Assembly: GCA_003151895.1 (NCBI GenBank)
Contig: PLYX01000038.1
Coordinates: 1 to 25,207, forward strand
Length of the DNA stretch: 25,207 bases
Source: Solirubrobacterales bacterium
GTDB taxonomy: Bacteria; Actinomycetota; Thermoleophilia; Solirubrobacterales; Solirubrobacteraceae
Direction of reading: 5' to 3'
Shown: positions 1 through 7,472 of the stretch, in pieces
How the letters are laid out: every line of letters begins with the position of its first letter
How positions within the stretch are numbered: position 1 is the first letter of the stretch
The notes under the pieces: generated by a model
Database searches by the model: none
What the model was told of the DNA's origin: nothing
Seen by the model: only the letters and a program-made list of their open reading frames with translations
Position numbers and translations under genes: made by a program

Positions 1-495
1 AACGTGTCCTCGGGCGGCATGTATACGCAGCGAGTCCACCTCGACGACCTGCAGATGAGCGGTGAGGAGTACGACGGCCCGACCGCCTATGCGCGCAGCA
101 AGCGCGCGGAGGTGATGCTGACCGAGATGTGGGCGCAGCGGTTGCAAGGGAGCGGCGTCGTCGCTCACGCGATGCATCCCGGCTGGGTTGACACGCCCGG
201 GTTGAAGTCCTCGCTGCCGCGTTTCTACGGCATGACAAGGCGCCTGCTGCGCACACCCCAGGAGGGAGCCGACACGATCGTGTGGCTCGGCGCCGCTTCT
301 GAGCCGGCGGGCAGCTCCGGCGGCTTCTGGCACGACCGCCGACAGCGCCCGACCCACCTGATGCCGTGGACCAAGCAGGCGCCCGAGGAGCGCAAGCGAC
401 TGTGGGCCGAGTGCGAGCGCCTCAGCGGCTGGCACGAGCCCCCGCCGCCGGCCGCTGGGACCCAGATTCCGCCCGCCGCCGATTCAAATCGATAA
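1..495 (+). CDS. SDR-family NAD(P)-dependent dehydrogenase, C-terminal part (5' end outside window)
   Basis: The reading frame is open from the first base, so the N-terminal Rossmann half with the glycine-rich cofactor loop lies outside the window. What remains starts at the active-site serine strand (VSSGG, nt 4-18) and contains the catalytic YxxSK motif (YARSK, nt 88-102), followed by the usual HPGWVDTPG segment that closes over the cofactor. The C-terminal part with FWHDR and a Trp/Glu/Cys-rich tail resembles DHRS12-type SDRs, which are longer than classical 250-residue members. The substrate cannot be told. The downstream SRPBCC gene begins 10 bases after the stop, so the two are probably co-transcribed. 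Family assignment is firm; the subfamily is an inference from the tail. Confidence 0.88.
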   Translation, partial: NVSSGGMYTQRVHLDDLQMSGEEYDGPTAYARSKRAEVMLTEMWAQRLQGSGVVAHAMHPGWVDTPGLKSSLPRFYGMTRRLLRTPQEGADTIVWLGAASEPAGSSGGFWHDRRQRPTHLMPWTKQAPEERKRLWAECERLSGWHEPPPPAAGTQIPPAADSNR

Positions 496-505
496 GGAGA
501 GCCCG

Positions 506-943
506 ATGGCCCACTACAAGGCAAGCCTCGACACGCCGCGTCCGCCCGAGGAGATGTTCGCCTACCTGAGCGACTTCTCTACCACCGAAGAGTGGGACCC
601 GGGCGTCATCGAAGCCGAGCGCCTCGGCGACCCACCGGTTCGCGAGGGAACCGAGTTCCGGCTCCTGGCCGTCTTTCTCGGCCGCAAGACTCCCCTGACC
701 TACCGCATCGTCGAGTACGACCCGCCAAGCGCCGTCACGTTTCGCGGCGAGAGCTCGACCGTGGTCTCACTGGACCGGATCACCTTCGAGCCGTCTAGCG
801 GGGGCACACGAATCACCTACGACGCCGATCTCGCGTTGAAGGGGGCGCTCAAGCTCGCGGACCCGCTGCTCAGGGTTGCGTTCAAACGGGTGGGGGCTCG
901 CGCCCTCGCGGGTCTGCGCAGCACGCTCGAAGAAGGCCAGTGA
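506..943 (+). CDS. SRPBCC (START/Bet v1-like) family protein
   Basis: A 145-residue protein with the helix-grip pattern of SRPBCC proteins. It has an N-terminal strand and helix with the typical RPPEEMFAYLSDFSTTEEWDPG segment, a run of alternating strands (TEFRLLAVFLG, PLTYRIVEYDPPSAVTFRGES, ITFEPSSGGTRITYDADL) and a long C-terminal helix ending in GLRSTLEEGQ. Such proteins have a deep hydrophobic cavity and bind or process small apolar ligands; no catalytic residues are evident. The ATG is well supported by an AAGGAGA ribosome site at 494-500, which overlaps the stop codon of the SDR gene. Together the two suggest a small cytoplasmic lipid- or polyketide-related unit, which is inference from neighbourhood only. 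Confidence 0.88.
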   Translation: MAHYKASLDTPRPPEEMFAYLSDFSTTEEWDPGVIEAERLGDPPVREGTEFRLLAVFLGRKTPLTYRIVEYDPPSAVTFRGESSTVVSLDRITFEPSSGGTRITYDADLALKGALKLADPLLRVAFKRVGARALAGLRSTLEEGQ

Positions 944-1006
944 GCAACAGGGCGTATCCATCGGACGCCAAGAGCCAGTGAGTGGCCCTCGAAACCCCGC
1001 TGCCAG

Positions 1007-1067
1007 CGTTACATGCGGATCTCGATCTGCGGGGTGACAATCGCGGGTTTGACCCCCGTTGCTCCCG
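1007..1067 (+). repeat. tRNA 3'-end-like repeat, copy A
   Basis: This 61-base segment ends in a T-arm-like hairpin (GCGGG, loop TTTGACC, CCCGT) followed by TGCTCCCG, which looks like the 3' strand of a tRNA acceptor stem plus discriminator base. A diverged second copy lies at 7590-7646. The two share CGTTACA, then two variable bases, then CGGATCTCGAT at one end and GACCCCCGT-GCTCCCG at the other. No matching 5' acceptor strand (GGGAGC-type) is visible upstream, so this is not an intact tRNA gene. It may be a remnant of tRNA-site integration. Confidence 0.5.
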
Positions 1068-1199
1068 CTTTTGTCCGGCTCGCCCGACCGGCAGATCGAC
1101 GTCACCGCACTCGTTGAGGGCCTGGCCGCGCAGCCTTCCCCGCCGCGCTCAAGCGCCGCGTTACGCAGAACCGTCGCAGTCCGTCTGTAGGCTCGCGTC

Positions 1200-2891
1200 A
1201 TGGCCTACGCTCAACAGTCGCTGCTCGGCGACGAAGCCCACGCCGCGTCGCTCGCGGCATCGGCGGAGGAGGGGCACGACTATGGCGCCGTGTTCACGCG
1301 ACGCTGGGTCGTCGAGCTGATTCTTGACTTGGTGGGGTACACCAGCGACCGCAATCTTGCTGCGCTTCGGGCGATCGAGCCGGCATGTGGATCCGGGGCG
1401 TTCCTCGGCCCGATGGTCGAGCGCCTGTCGCGCTCCTGCCGGCTTCATGGCAGGCAGATCTCCGAGGCCGCGGATGCGATCCGTGCGTGCGATCTTCAGC
1501 CGATTCATGTAGCTGAGAGCCGCTGCGTCGTCGATGAGCGGCTGCGCGCAGACGGCTGGGCGGGGTCAGACGCGCGCTCGCTTGCCGATGGCTGGGTGCA
1601 GCATGACGACTTTCTGCTGGGTCGGAACGAGCTAGGTGGCGCGGACTTCGTGATCGGCAACCCTCCCTACATCCGGTTGGAGGCGGTCTCCGACTCGCGC
1701 AGTGCAGCGTACCGGCGCGCGTGCACCACGATGGGCGGTCGGGCGGACGTCTATGTCGGGTTCTTCGAGGTGGGGCTGAACGCGCTGCGTTCCGGTGGAG
1801 CGCTTGGGTTTATTTGCGCGGATCGGTGGATGCGCAACCAGTACGGACAGCGCTTGCGCAGCATGGTCACCGCTGGGTTCTCTGTGGAGACGGTGATCGA
1901 GATGCACGACGTCGACGCCTTCCAGCAGGAGGTCAGCGCGTACCCCTCGGTGACGGTACTCCGCCGCGCCTCCCAAGGACCCGCGATCGTCGCCACCGCA
2001 AAGCGGGGCTTCGATGAGACAGGTGCCCGTCGTGTCCGCATCTGGGCAAGCCGCAAGGACGACCTCCGGCTGAGCGACCCTGCGTGCGAGGCGGCGCGTC
2101 TACCGACGTGGTTCGGCGACGTGGCATCGTGGCCGACCGGCTCGCCGGAGAGGCTTGCCGTTGTGGCTCGCTTGGAGCGTGACCTGCCGGCATTGGAGGA
2201 CGGCGGGACGGGAACTCGCGTAGGCATTGGTGTCGCGAGCGGTGCGGATCGCGTGTTCGTCACTAAGGATCCGACGCTCGTCGAGGAGGATCGCGTGTTG
2301 CCCTTGGCGATGGCGCGCGATACGGCGGGCGGTGGGTTGCGTTGGTCTGGCCATCACCTTGTCGATCCCTGGGACGGGGACACGGGAGCGCTCGTGTCGC
2401 TCGATGACTATCCAAAGCTGAAGGCGTACTTCGAAGAGAACGCGGCGGCTCTACGGAAGCGCAACGTCGCCGGAAGGCGACCACAGCAGTGGTATCGCAC
2501 GATCGACCGGGTTGCCCACTCGCTCACCGGCAAGCCAAAGTTGTTGATCCCAGACATCAAGGCGTCGATCCATCCGGTGCTTGATCCGGGTGGCCTGTAT
2601 CCGCACCACAACCTGTATTGGGTCACGAGCGAGCTGTGGGACGCGCAGGTGCTCGGCGGATTGCTGCTGTCGAGTGTGGCCCAGATGTTCGTCGAGTGCT
2701 ACGCGGTGAAGATGAGAGGCGGCTACCTGCGCTTCCAAGCGCAGTACCTACGCCGGATTCGCGTTCCAAGGCACGACTTGGTCCCGCGCCGCACAGCGCG
2801 CGAGCTGGCACGCTCGTTTGAGGCCCGCGACGTTGAGCGCGCCACGGCTGCGGCGCTCGACGCATACGGCCTGGAAGAACTCCCAGGGTAG
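1200..2891 (+). CDS. Type II N6-adenine DNA methyltransferase, PaeR7I/XhoI-like
   Basis: A 563-residue gamma-class adenine methyltransferase. Motif I for S-adenosylmethionine binding is PACGSGAF (residues 61-68), preceded by the GAVFTRRWVVELIL segment common to Eco57I/TaqI-like enzymes. The catalytic motif IV is NPPY (154-157). The C-terminal half (about 330-550) has the TaqI-type target-recognition pattern, including the KPKLLIPDI and LYPHHNLYWV segments. The size is close to M.PaeR7I, and the next gene, 35 bases downstream, resembles the PaeR7I endonuclease, so the expected target is CTCGAG (inferred from family pairing). Methylation would protect host DNA. The gene appears complete, while its partner nuclease is cut short by an insertion sequence, so it may now act as an orphan methylase. 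ATG was chosen; no strong ribosome site is visible. Confidence 0.9.
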   Translation: MAYAQQSLLGDEAHAASLAASAEEGHDYGAVFTRRWVVELILDLVGYTSDRNLAALRAIEPACGSGAFLGPMVERLSRSCRLHGRQISEAADAIRACDLQPIHVAESRCVVDERLRADGWAGSDARSLADGWVQHDDFLLGRNELGGADFVIGNPPYIRLEAVSDSRSAAYRRACTTMGGRADVYVGFFEVGLNALRSGGALGFICADRWMRNQYGQRLRSMVTAGFSVETVIEMHDVDAFQQEVSAYPSVTVLRRASQGPAIVATAKRGFDETGARRVRIWASRKDDLRLSDPACEAARLPTWFGDVASWPTGSPERLAVVARLERDLPALEDGGTGTRVGIGVASGADRVFVTKDPTLVEEDRVLPLAMARDTAGGGLRWSGHHLVDPWDGDTGALVSLDDYPKLKAYFEENAAALRKRNVAGRRPQQWYRTIDRVAHSLTGKPKLLIPDIKASIHPVLDPGGLYPHHNLYWVTSELWDAQVLGGLLLSSVAQMFVECYAVKMRGGYLRFQAQYLRRIRVPRHDLVPRRTARELARSFEARDVERATAAALDAYGLEELPG

Positions 2892-2926
2892 GAGCTTGCG
2901 CAAAGGCCGCGAAAGTACTCTGCGGC

Positions 2927-3451
2927 ATGGATCAGGAGGCATTCGAGGCCGCGGTACGGCGCTACTGGGTGGTGCGCGAGGGCCAGGCTCAAAAACAGCG
3001 CGAGTCCGGGACGCTCGACGCGGGCCTTCGAGGCGCTGTCACCGGCGGCGCCCACATGGACGCGATGGCCGAGCTGATGGAGTCGATCTTCATCGACGCC
3101 GGCTTCGCGCCCTCCAGCATCAGCCGCCATTCGGCGGTAGAGCTCCCCGGCTACTTCCGTCCTGAGAAGAAGTGGGATCTCGTTGTCGTGCACGGCGACG
3201 CGCTCGCCGCCGCGATCGAGTTCAAGAGCCAGGTTGGGCCGTCGTTCGGCAACAACTACAACAACCGCACCGAGGAGGCGATCGGCAACGCAGTGGACAT
3301 TTGGACCGCCTACCGCGAAGGCCGTTTTGGAACCGTCCGACCATGGCTCGGATACCTGTTCCTGCTCGAGGAGGCTCCTGGATCCACGAAGCCTGTCCGC
3401 GTCAAGCAGCCGTTCTTCGAGGTCGATCACATCTTCCTCGACGCCTCTTAA
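2927..3451 (+). pseudogene. PaeR7I-like type II restriction endonuclease, 3'-truncated by IS
   Basis: This 174-residue product matches the N-terminal and catalytic part of PaeR7I-family endonucleases (XhoI isoschizomers, cutting CTCGAG). The FRPEKKWDLVV segment provides the acidic residue D84, and AAAIEFKSQVGPSFGNN carries the E-x-K pair (E98, K100) of a PD-(D/E)XK site. The NYNNRTEEAIGNAVDIW and PWLGYLFLLEEAPGST segments are also typical of the family. PaeR7I itself is roughly 245 residues. Here the frame ends after FLDAS at a TAA whose last base is the first base of the adjoining IS inverted repeat. The missing C-terminal third is not recognisable beyond the other IS end at 5674. The nuclease is therefore most likely inactive, although the catalytic residues survive. 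Confidence 0.82.
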
Positions 3452-3492
3452 AACTCTCGTTCCGCACTTCTCGATCGCTATTTCTCCCCCCA
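3451..3492 (+). repeat. IS left terminal inverted repeat
   Basis: The first 21 bases match the reverse complement of 5653-5673 exactly. The inner part keeps the CTCCCCCCA end with seven mismatches in between. It overlaps the last base of the endonuclease stop codon and the stop codon of the DUF6788 gene. Confidence 0.9.
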
Positions 3493-3822
3493 CCCCTCGG
3501 CGTGCTCGGCGGCTCCGATCGCCAGGGCCTCGAGTTCGCGCACGAGGACGTGTAGGCGCTTGTTGTTCTGCAGCCAGGGCCGGTAGCGCTCAGCCTGCTC
3601 GGCGCTGAGCAGCTTGCTGACGGTCTTGCCGGAGATCTTGCGCGTCCAATAGTGGTAGGGGCCGTGACGTTGGTCGCTGGTCTGCTCGCGACAGCGGCAG
3701 CGTGGGTTGCCGCAGCGCAGGCGCCGTGCGCTGATAGTGCCGGGCAGGCAGGGTCCGAGCGCGGCGATCTCGGCGTGGATATGTGCCTGGCGCTGCTCGT
3801 GCTGATCGGTGTTCTGGCTCAT
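3478..3822 (-). CDS. DUF6788-type IS accessory protein
   Basis: A 114-residue basic protein encoded inside the IS on the strand opposite to the transposase. Its centre has the RRLRCGNPRCRCR segment with a Cys-x4-Cys-x-Cys arrangement, then HGPYHYWTRKISGKTV and LLSAEQAERYRPWLQNN. This is the pattern of DUF6788 proteins that accompany IS1634-type transposases. The cysteines suggest a small metal-bound finger, and DNA or transposase binding is plausible but unproven. Translation starts at the ATG at 3822, preceded by a weak AACGAGA. The two IS genes diverge from a shared 71-base gap holding a large inverted repeat, which may control both. It is not a restriction or host gene. Confidence 0.75.
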   Translation of the reverse strand: MSQNTDQHEQRQAHIHAEIAALGPCLPGTISARRLRCGNPRCRCREQTSDQRHGPYHYWTRKISGKTVSKLLSAEQAERYRPWLQNNKRLHVLVRELEALAIGAAEHAEGWGEK

Positions 3823-3843
3823 CTCGTTGGGTGTGTGGTTGTT

Positions 3844-3885
3844 CCGTCCGCTGCCTACGGTATCTATAGCGTAGGTAGCGGACGG
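3844..3885. promoter_or_regulatory. Large inverted repeat between divergent IS genes
   Basis: Two 16-base arms (3844-3859 and 3870-3885; the left arm reads CCGTCCGCTGCCTACG) are complementary except for one G-T pair. They surround a 10-base AT-rich centre, GTATCTATAG. The right arm ends 8 bases before the transposase ATG and the left arm lies just upstream of the DUF6788 start. It could be an operator for both genes or an RNA hairpin that blocks read-through into the transposase. Confidence 0.6.
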
Positions 3886-3893
3886 ACCCTGTC

Positions 3894-5606
3894 ATGGCCG
3901 ACCACCCACCATTCGAGCTTCACTCTCAGCGCCTCGGCGCGCTGCCGGTCATCGACCTGTTCCTCGCACGGGCAGGAGTGGAGCGCGTGCTCTGCCGCTA
4001 CCTGCCGCCGGCCGATAAGCGCGTCGCGCTCCCGGCCGCCACGGCGATCGGCCTGCTGGTGCGCAACCTGTGCGTGGCGCGCGAGCCGCTCTACGGCCTT
4101 GCCGAGTGGGCCGAGCGCTACGACCCCGGACTGCTCGGCCTCGGTCCGGATGAGAGCGAGATGCTCAACGACGATCGCGTCGGGCGCGCGCTGGATCAAC
4201 TCTTTGACTGCGATCGCGCGTCGCTGCTGATGGAGCTGATGCTCGGCGTGATCGCCGAGTTCCAGATCGACTGCTCGCAGCTGCACAACGACTCCACCTC
4301 GATCAGCCTGCACGGCGCCTACGAGCGCGCCGACGGCCGGCAGCGCGCCGGCAAGAGCACCCCGGCGGCGGCGCTCGGTCACTCCAAGGACCACCGTCCC
4401 GATCTCAAGCAGTTCGTGCTCACGCTCACCGTCGCAGCGGACGGGGCGGTGCCGCTCGCGCACCGCCTGCTGGACGGCAACGTCACCGACGATCAGACGC
4501 ACATCGCCACCTGGGATGGCCTCGTTCAGCTGACCGGCGGCCCGGACTTCCTCTACGTCGCGGACTCCAAGCTCGCCACGCGCGAGCAGATGGGTCACAT
4601 CCACTCTCGCGGAGGGCGGTTCGTGTCGGTGCTGCCGCGCTCGCGCGCCGAGGACGGCCAGATCCGACAGTGGGCGCAGGCGCACGCTTTCGAGTGGACC
4701 GAGGCCGCCAGGCGAACCGGGAAGCGCAAAGGTGACCCCGACCATGTGTGGTGGACAGCGCCCGCGCCGATCCCGACCTCCGAGGGTCACCGGATCGTCT
4801 GGGTGCGCTCCTCGCAGAAGCACGAGTCAGACGCCGAGGCCCGCCGCGAGCGGATCGAGCGCGGGATGCTCGCCCTGGAAGCCGTCCAGGCCAGGCTCGC
4901 CGGGCCGCGCTCGCGGATCAAGACGCTGGTCTGCGCCCACGAGGCCGCCCAGGCCGCGCTCGTCCAGGCGGGCGCGGGGCGCTGGATCGCCTACGAGATC
5001 GCCGAGACCGTGCAGGAGGGCTTTCGCCAGGAGAAACGCGGCCGGCCCGGACCCCAGACGCGCTACCGCAAGACCGAGAAGACGATCTTCAAGCTCACCC
5101 TCCGCATCGACGAGGACAAGGTCGCCTACGACGCCGCCACCGACGGCTGCTTCCCGCTGGTCTCAAACGACCGCGAGCTCTCTGACCCCGAGCTGCTCGC
5201 GGCCTACCGCTACCAGCCCAACCTCGAGAAGCGCCACCACCAGCTCAAGACCGTGCTCGCAGCCGCCCCCGTCGAGCTGAAGTCGCCCTCCAGGATCGAG
5301 GGCCTCGCGTGCTGCGAGTTCATCACGCTGCTCTGCCAGTGCCTGATCGAGCGCGAGCTGCGCGCCGCGATGACTCGCCACGGTGTCAGAGAGCTCGCGC
5401 TCTACCACGAGGACCGCACCTCCAAAGCACCGACCGCCGCGCGCATCTTCGACCTATACGCCGAGACAGCCCGCCACCAGCTCACCGGCCAGGACGCCGA
5501 GACCGTGCAGGTCTTCGAGCCCGAGCTCAGCGACCTCCAACGCCAAGTCCTCGACCTGCTCGGCGTCCCCCAAGACGCCTACCTCAGCACGACCACCGAC
5601 CCCTGA
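3894..5606 (+). CDS. IS1634-family DDE transposase
   Basis: A 570-residue transposase that fills the IS. The N-terminal LPVIDLFLARAGVERVL segment is typical of IS1634-type enzymes. The RNase H-like core shows the first catalytic Asp in HNDSTS (D133), the second in YVADSKLAT (D224) and the likely Glu in the YQPNLEKRHHQLK segment, the Y-(2)-x-x-E-x-R/K region of the IS4 superfamily. A basic and charged insert lies between the second Asp and the Glu, as usual for this group. The frame is intact from ATG to TGA, so the element may still be active. Start choice follows the ATG just after the inverted repeat at 3844-3885; there is no clear ribosome site. Confidence 0.92.
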   Translation: MADHPPFELHSQRLGALPVIDLFLARAGVERVLCRYLPPADKRVALPAATAIGLLVRNLCVAREPLYGLAEWAERYDPGLLGLGPDESEMLNDDRVGRALDQLFDCDRASLLMELMLGVIAEFQIDCSQLHNDSTSISLHGAYERADGRQRAGKSTPAAALGHSKDHRPDLKQFVLTLTVAADGAVPLAHRLLDGNVTDDQTHIATWDGLVQLTGGPDFLYVADSKLATREQMGHIHSRGGRFVSVLPRSRAEDGQIRQWAQAHAFEWTEAARRTGKRKGDPDHVWWTAPAPIPTSEGHRIVWVRSSQKHESDAEARRERIERGMLALEAVQARLAGPRSRIKTLVCAHEAAQAALVQAGAGRWIAYEIAETVQEGFRQEKRGRPGPQTRYRKTEKTIFKLTLRIDEDKVAYDAATDGCFPLVSNDRELSDPELLAAYRYQPNLEKRHHQLKTVLAAAPVELKSPSRIEGLACCEFITLLCQCLIERELRAAMTRHGVRELALYHEDRTSKAPTAARIFDLYAETARHQLTGQDAETVQVFEPELSDLQRQVLDLLGVPQDAYLSTTTDP

Positions 5607-5631
5607 CCAGCCCACTCACCGCTGCTGGACA

Positions 5632-5673
5632 TGGGGGGAGATATCGGTCGCCAGAAGTGCGGAACGAGAGTTT
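5632..5673 (-). repeat. IS right terminal inverted repeat
   Basis: Reverse complement of the left end: 21 of 21 outermost bases identical, then CTCCCCCCA conserved at the inner end. The base after 5673 begins non-IS sequence (AGCCGGATCACG) that does not continue the interrupted endonuclease frame. Confidence 0.9.
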
Positions 5674-5728
5674 AGCCGGATCACGTAAACTGCTTTAAAC
5701 TCTGTACAACCACAATAAGAGGCCATCA

Positions 5729-5860
5729 ATGCCCGCTCTGGCTGACGTGACGCAGTGCGAGGCCCAACGACTTGGCGCGCTCGTCGAGGCCTGGGCGAGG
5801 GCGAGAGCGGCGAGCACTCGGAACCTGCCGAGCGATGGATGTCGAAGTCAGGTTCGTTGA
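5729..5860 (+). CDS. Possible 43-residue small ORF, unrecognised
   Basis: A short frame in the otherwise empty stretch between the IS and the NERD-like gene. It begins with ATG eight bases after an AAGAGG ribosome-like site (5717-5722) and encodes a peptide with an Ala/Arg/Glu-rich helix (EAQRLGALVEAWARARAAS). The product is not recognised. Its start resembles the N-terminal helix of many regulators, so it could be the beginning of a gene broken near the IS. The evidence is only the start context and helix-like composition; it may not be expressed. Confidence 0.22.
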   Translation: MPALADVTQCEAQRLGALVEAWARARAASTRNLPSDGCRSQVR

Positions 5861-5927
5861 CGATTGAGCAGCGCGCGGCGCGGCCCATCCCCGAGCAGGA
5901 CGAAATCGATGCTATGGCAAGTCCGGT

Positions 5928-6425
5928 CTACGCGTGGGGTACCGCCGCCGCACGTACTTGCAGCGCTCTGGCGGTGCGCTTCTCCGCTTCGGCGCCCCAC
6001 CGCCACCGCTCGATGCGATCCGGGACGGCGAGCGTGATCGTCAGCGCGAACGTCATGGTCGAGCCGACGGCGACGCCAAACGCGAACAACCGGGGTAGCG
6101 GCCAGATCGAGACGTATGCCAGCGTCAGCAGCGGGACCGGCAGCATCGCCACGAGCCAGACGAGCCGAGTCCTCGCGCGCCACGCCCGGTAGCGGGCGTG
6201 GTAGCGCTCCTGCGCCGAGCGGCCCGCCCCAACGCGATCGGCGTAAGTGATTGCGAGACGATTCATCGCCTCCATATCGGCGCTTGCGCAGCACATCCAA
6301 GACCTGCCGGTCAGCGTTGCGGATGTGCTGTGGACCTGCCCGACGATCGCGATCGAGAGCCGGGCGATACGAGAGCGCGGCGACGCGCGCTCCAGCTCGG
6401 TGGGCACGGTCAGCATTTTGTTCAT
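5928..6425 (-). pseudogene. Membrane protein related to NERD (nuclease-related domain) proteins, shortened
   Basis: A 165-residue product. After a cytoplasmic-looking N-terminal part come a basic YHARYRAWRARTR stretch and two hydrophobic segments (about residues 93-112 and 115-132), then WRWGAEAEKRTARAL. In many actinobacterial proteins this two-TM plus GAEGERRTAxxL arrangement immediately precedes a NERD domain. Here the frame ends eight residues later. Downstream in another minus-strand frame a CHSIDFVLLG stretch is visible, which could be a frameshifted remnant of the NERD core. Translation starts at an ATG with a good AAGGAGAG site, not at the longer upstream ATG. It is probably a decayed gene; a genuine short membrane protein is the alternative. 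Confidence 0.5.
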
Positions 6426-6548
6426 CGTGCTCTCCTTGTCGCGGTCAAGGCGATGAACGAGAGGTCCAACGCACCGCCAGCATGCTCGAATGCCCGAAGC
6501 CGCCGAGGTCATCAGAGGGTCCTGGTCGACCTGGAGTCCCCAGGCAGC

Positions 6549-7052
6549 TCAGTCCACGGGTTCTCTGTTCAGGATCTCGAAGCGGGCGTTGTGGGACCTG
6601 TTGGCGGGGAAGATCACGAGATTTGTGTTGCTGCTGCGCGTGGAGGGCAGCAGCAGTCCGTCGCGCTCGAGCCAGTGGGCGGCACCGCCGAGCTGGCGGC
6701 ACGCGGTCATATCGTCGGCCGCAAGCTCGTCCGGTCCGACGCTGAGGCTCTGGAGGGTCTCGGGGTCTGTAAGGTCGAGGATGCTGGTGAGCGTCAGTTC
6801 GAGCGTGTAGATGGTGAGACGGGCGCGTGGTGGGATGGGCTGGACCGCTATCTGGTGCTCAGCCTCAGCGAGTACGCCCTCGCGGCTGAGGCTCGTGTAG
6901 ATCGCAGCGACACCGGACGGGTTCCAGCGTGCGCCGCGGGTGTTCTCGGCATCGGGCGGGTAGTCGCCGAACATGTGCCGGAATGCTTGACCGGCCCAGG
7001 GGGCTGGTGTGATCGCCTGTAGGCGATCGAGCAGTTCTGGTGGGTAGAGCAC
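6549..7052 (-). CDS. RES-domain toxin (NAD+ phosphorylase type)
   Basis: A 167-residue RES-domain protein. The family signature is present: AFRHMF (R25), GARWNPSGVAAIYTSLS (residues 41-56, with R42 and Y52) and the following AEAEHQ (acidic residue near 65), with a late NLVIFP strand. Members such as MbcT, Res and ParT act in the cytoplasm by degrading or transferring NAD+, stopping growth when free of antitoxin. The gene begins with GTG 24 bases after the stop of an Xre/DUF2384-type antitoxin and is transcribed with it, matching the known antitoxin-first order. The length is normal and there are no breaks, so the module looks functional. Confidence 0.88.
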   Translation of the reverse strand: MLYPPELLDRLQAITPAPWAGQAFRHMFGDYPPDAENTRGARWNPSGVAAIYTSLSREGVLAEAEHQIAVQPIPPRARLTIYTLELTLTSILDLTDPETLQSLSVGPDELAADDMTACRQLGGAAHWLERDGLLLPSTRSSNTNLVIFPANRSHNARFEILNREPVD

Positions 7053-7076
7053 AAGCGCTGGCGCCGGCGCCGGTTG

Positions 7077-7415
7077 CTAGACGAAGGCGCCGTCGCGTAG
7101 CTGGGCGATCAGCGCGAGTACGTCGTCGAGCCTGCCCTGTTGGATGCGGTCGGCGGGACGCTCGCCGCCAAGCAGGCGGTGTGGCGCGAACAGCCACAGG
7201 TGGGCCTCCTGGGGCTCGTAGAACTCCGCCAACTCCCCGAGCAGCCACTCGAGCGTCAGCAGGCGCTGCAGGCGGTCGGGCTGTGGTTCGACCTTGCCGG
7301 TACGCCAACGCGAAACGGTCTGTGGGGTGGTGTCGAGCAACTGGGCGACCTCGCGGGACTTGATCCCGCCGCGGTCGCGGATGGAGTCAAGACGGCTGGC
7401 TACAGCGCTTGCCAC
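7077..7415 (-). CDS. Xre/MbcA/ParS-type antitoxin of the RES toxin
   Basis: A 112-residue protein with an N-terminal helix-turn-helix (about residues 8-42, including SREVAQLLDTTPQTVSRWRTG). A C-terminal toxin-binding domain of the DUF2384 type follows, with WLFAPHRLLGGERPADRI followed by a VLALIAQLRDGAF helix. In this family the C-terminal part occupies the NAD-binding pocket of the RES toxin. The GTG start at 7415 is chosen because AAGGAGG lies six bases upstream. The frame runs much further upstream, but those residues are unlike the family. Two direct repeats sit just before the ribosome site, as expected for autorepression by the antitoxin-toxin complex. Confidence 0.88.
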   Translation of the reverse strand: MASAVASRLDSIRDRGGIKSREVAQLLDTTPQTVSRWRTGKVEPQPDRLQRLLTLEWLLGELAEFYEPQEAHLWLFAPHRLLGGERPADRIQQGRLDDVLALIAQLRDGAFV

Positions 7416-7430
7416 GGGCACCCTCCTTGC

Positions 7431-7472
7431 ATAGACATATCCATGCACAATATCATAAACATAGGCATGCAC
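7431..7472 (-). promoter_or_regulatory. Candidate operator/promoter of the Xre-RES module
   Basis: Read on the minus strand, GTGCATGCCTATGTTTAT (7472-7455) and GTGCATGGATATGTCTAT (7448-7431) are direct repeats, 15 of 18 bases identical, spaced 24 bases start to start. A TATGAT -10-like box (7457-7452) falls at the end of the first repeat. The stretch is strikingly AT-rich compared with its surroundings and ends just before the ribosome site of the antitoxin. Binding by the Xre antitoxin is inferred. Confidence 0.55.

Larger units (their letters stand above)
3451..5673 (+). mobile_element. IS1634-like insertion sequence (IS4 superfamily type DDE), about 2.2 kb
   Basis: The element is bounded by terminal inverted repeats at 3451-3492 and 5632-5673. 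The outermost 21 bases are identical (AAACTCTCGTTCC followed by GCACTTCT), and about 35 of 42 positions match, both arms ending in CTCCCCCCA. Between them lie a DDE transposase gene on the plus strand and a divergent small DUF6788-type gene on the minus strand, an arrangement common in this IS group. The left end truncates a PaeR7I-like endonuclease gene. No short target duplication is seen: the flanks read CTCTTA on the left and AGCCGG on the right. The continuation of the endonuclease is missing on the right, so the insertion was probably accompanied or followed by a deletion. Confidence 0.88.

Noticed and set aside
1007..1067. An intact tRNA gene
   Set aside because: Only T-arm and 3' acceptor-like parts are present; no 5' acceptor strand, D-arm or anticodon arm can be paired, and the same holds for 7590-7646.
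2723..3493. A 256-codon frame on the minus strand
   Set aside because: Antisense to the methylase end and endonuclease; the plus-strand frames carry clear catalytic motifs.
3864..4823. A 319-codon frame on the minus strand within the IS
   Set aside because: Antisense to the transposase, no recognisable features; the IS needs only the transposase and the DUF6788 gene.
3441..5685. Short target-site duplication of the IS
   Set aside because: CTCTTA and AGCCGG do not match, and shifting the boundaries by a few bases gives no convincing duplicate.
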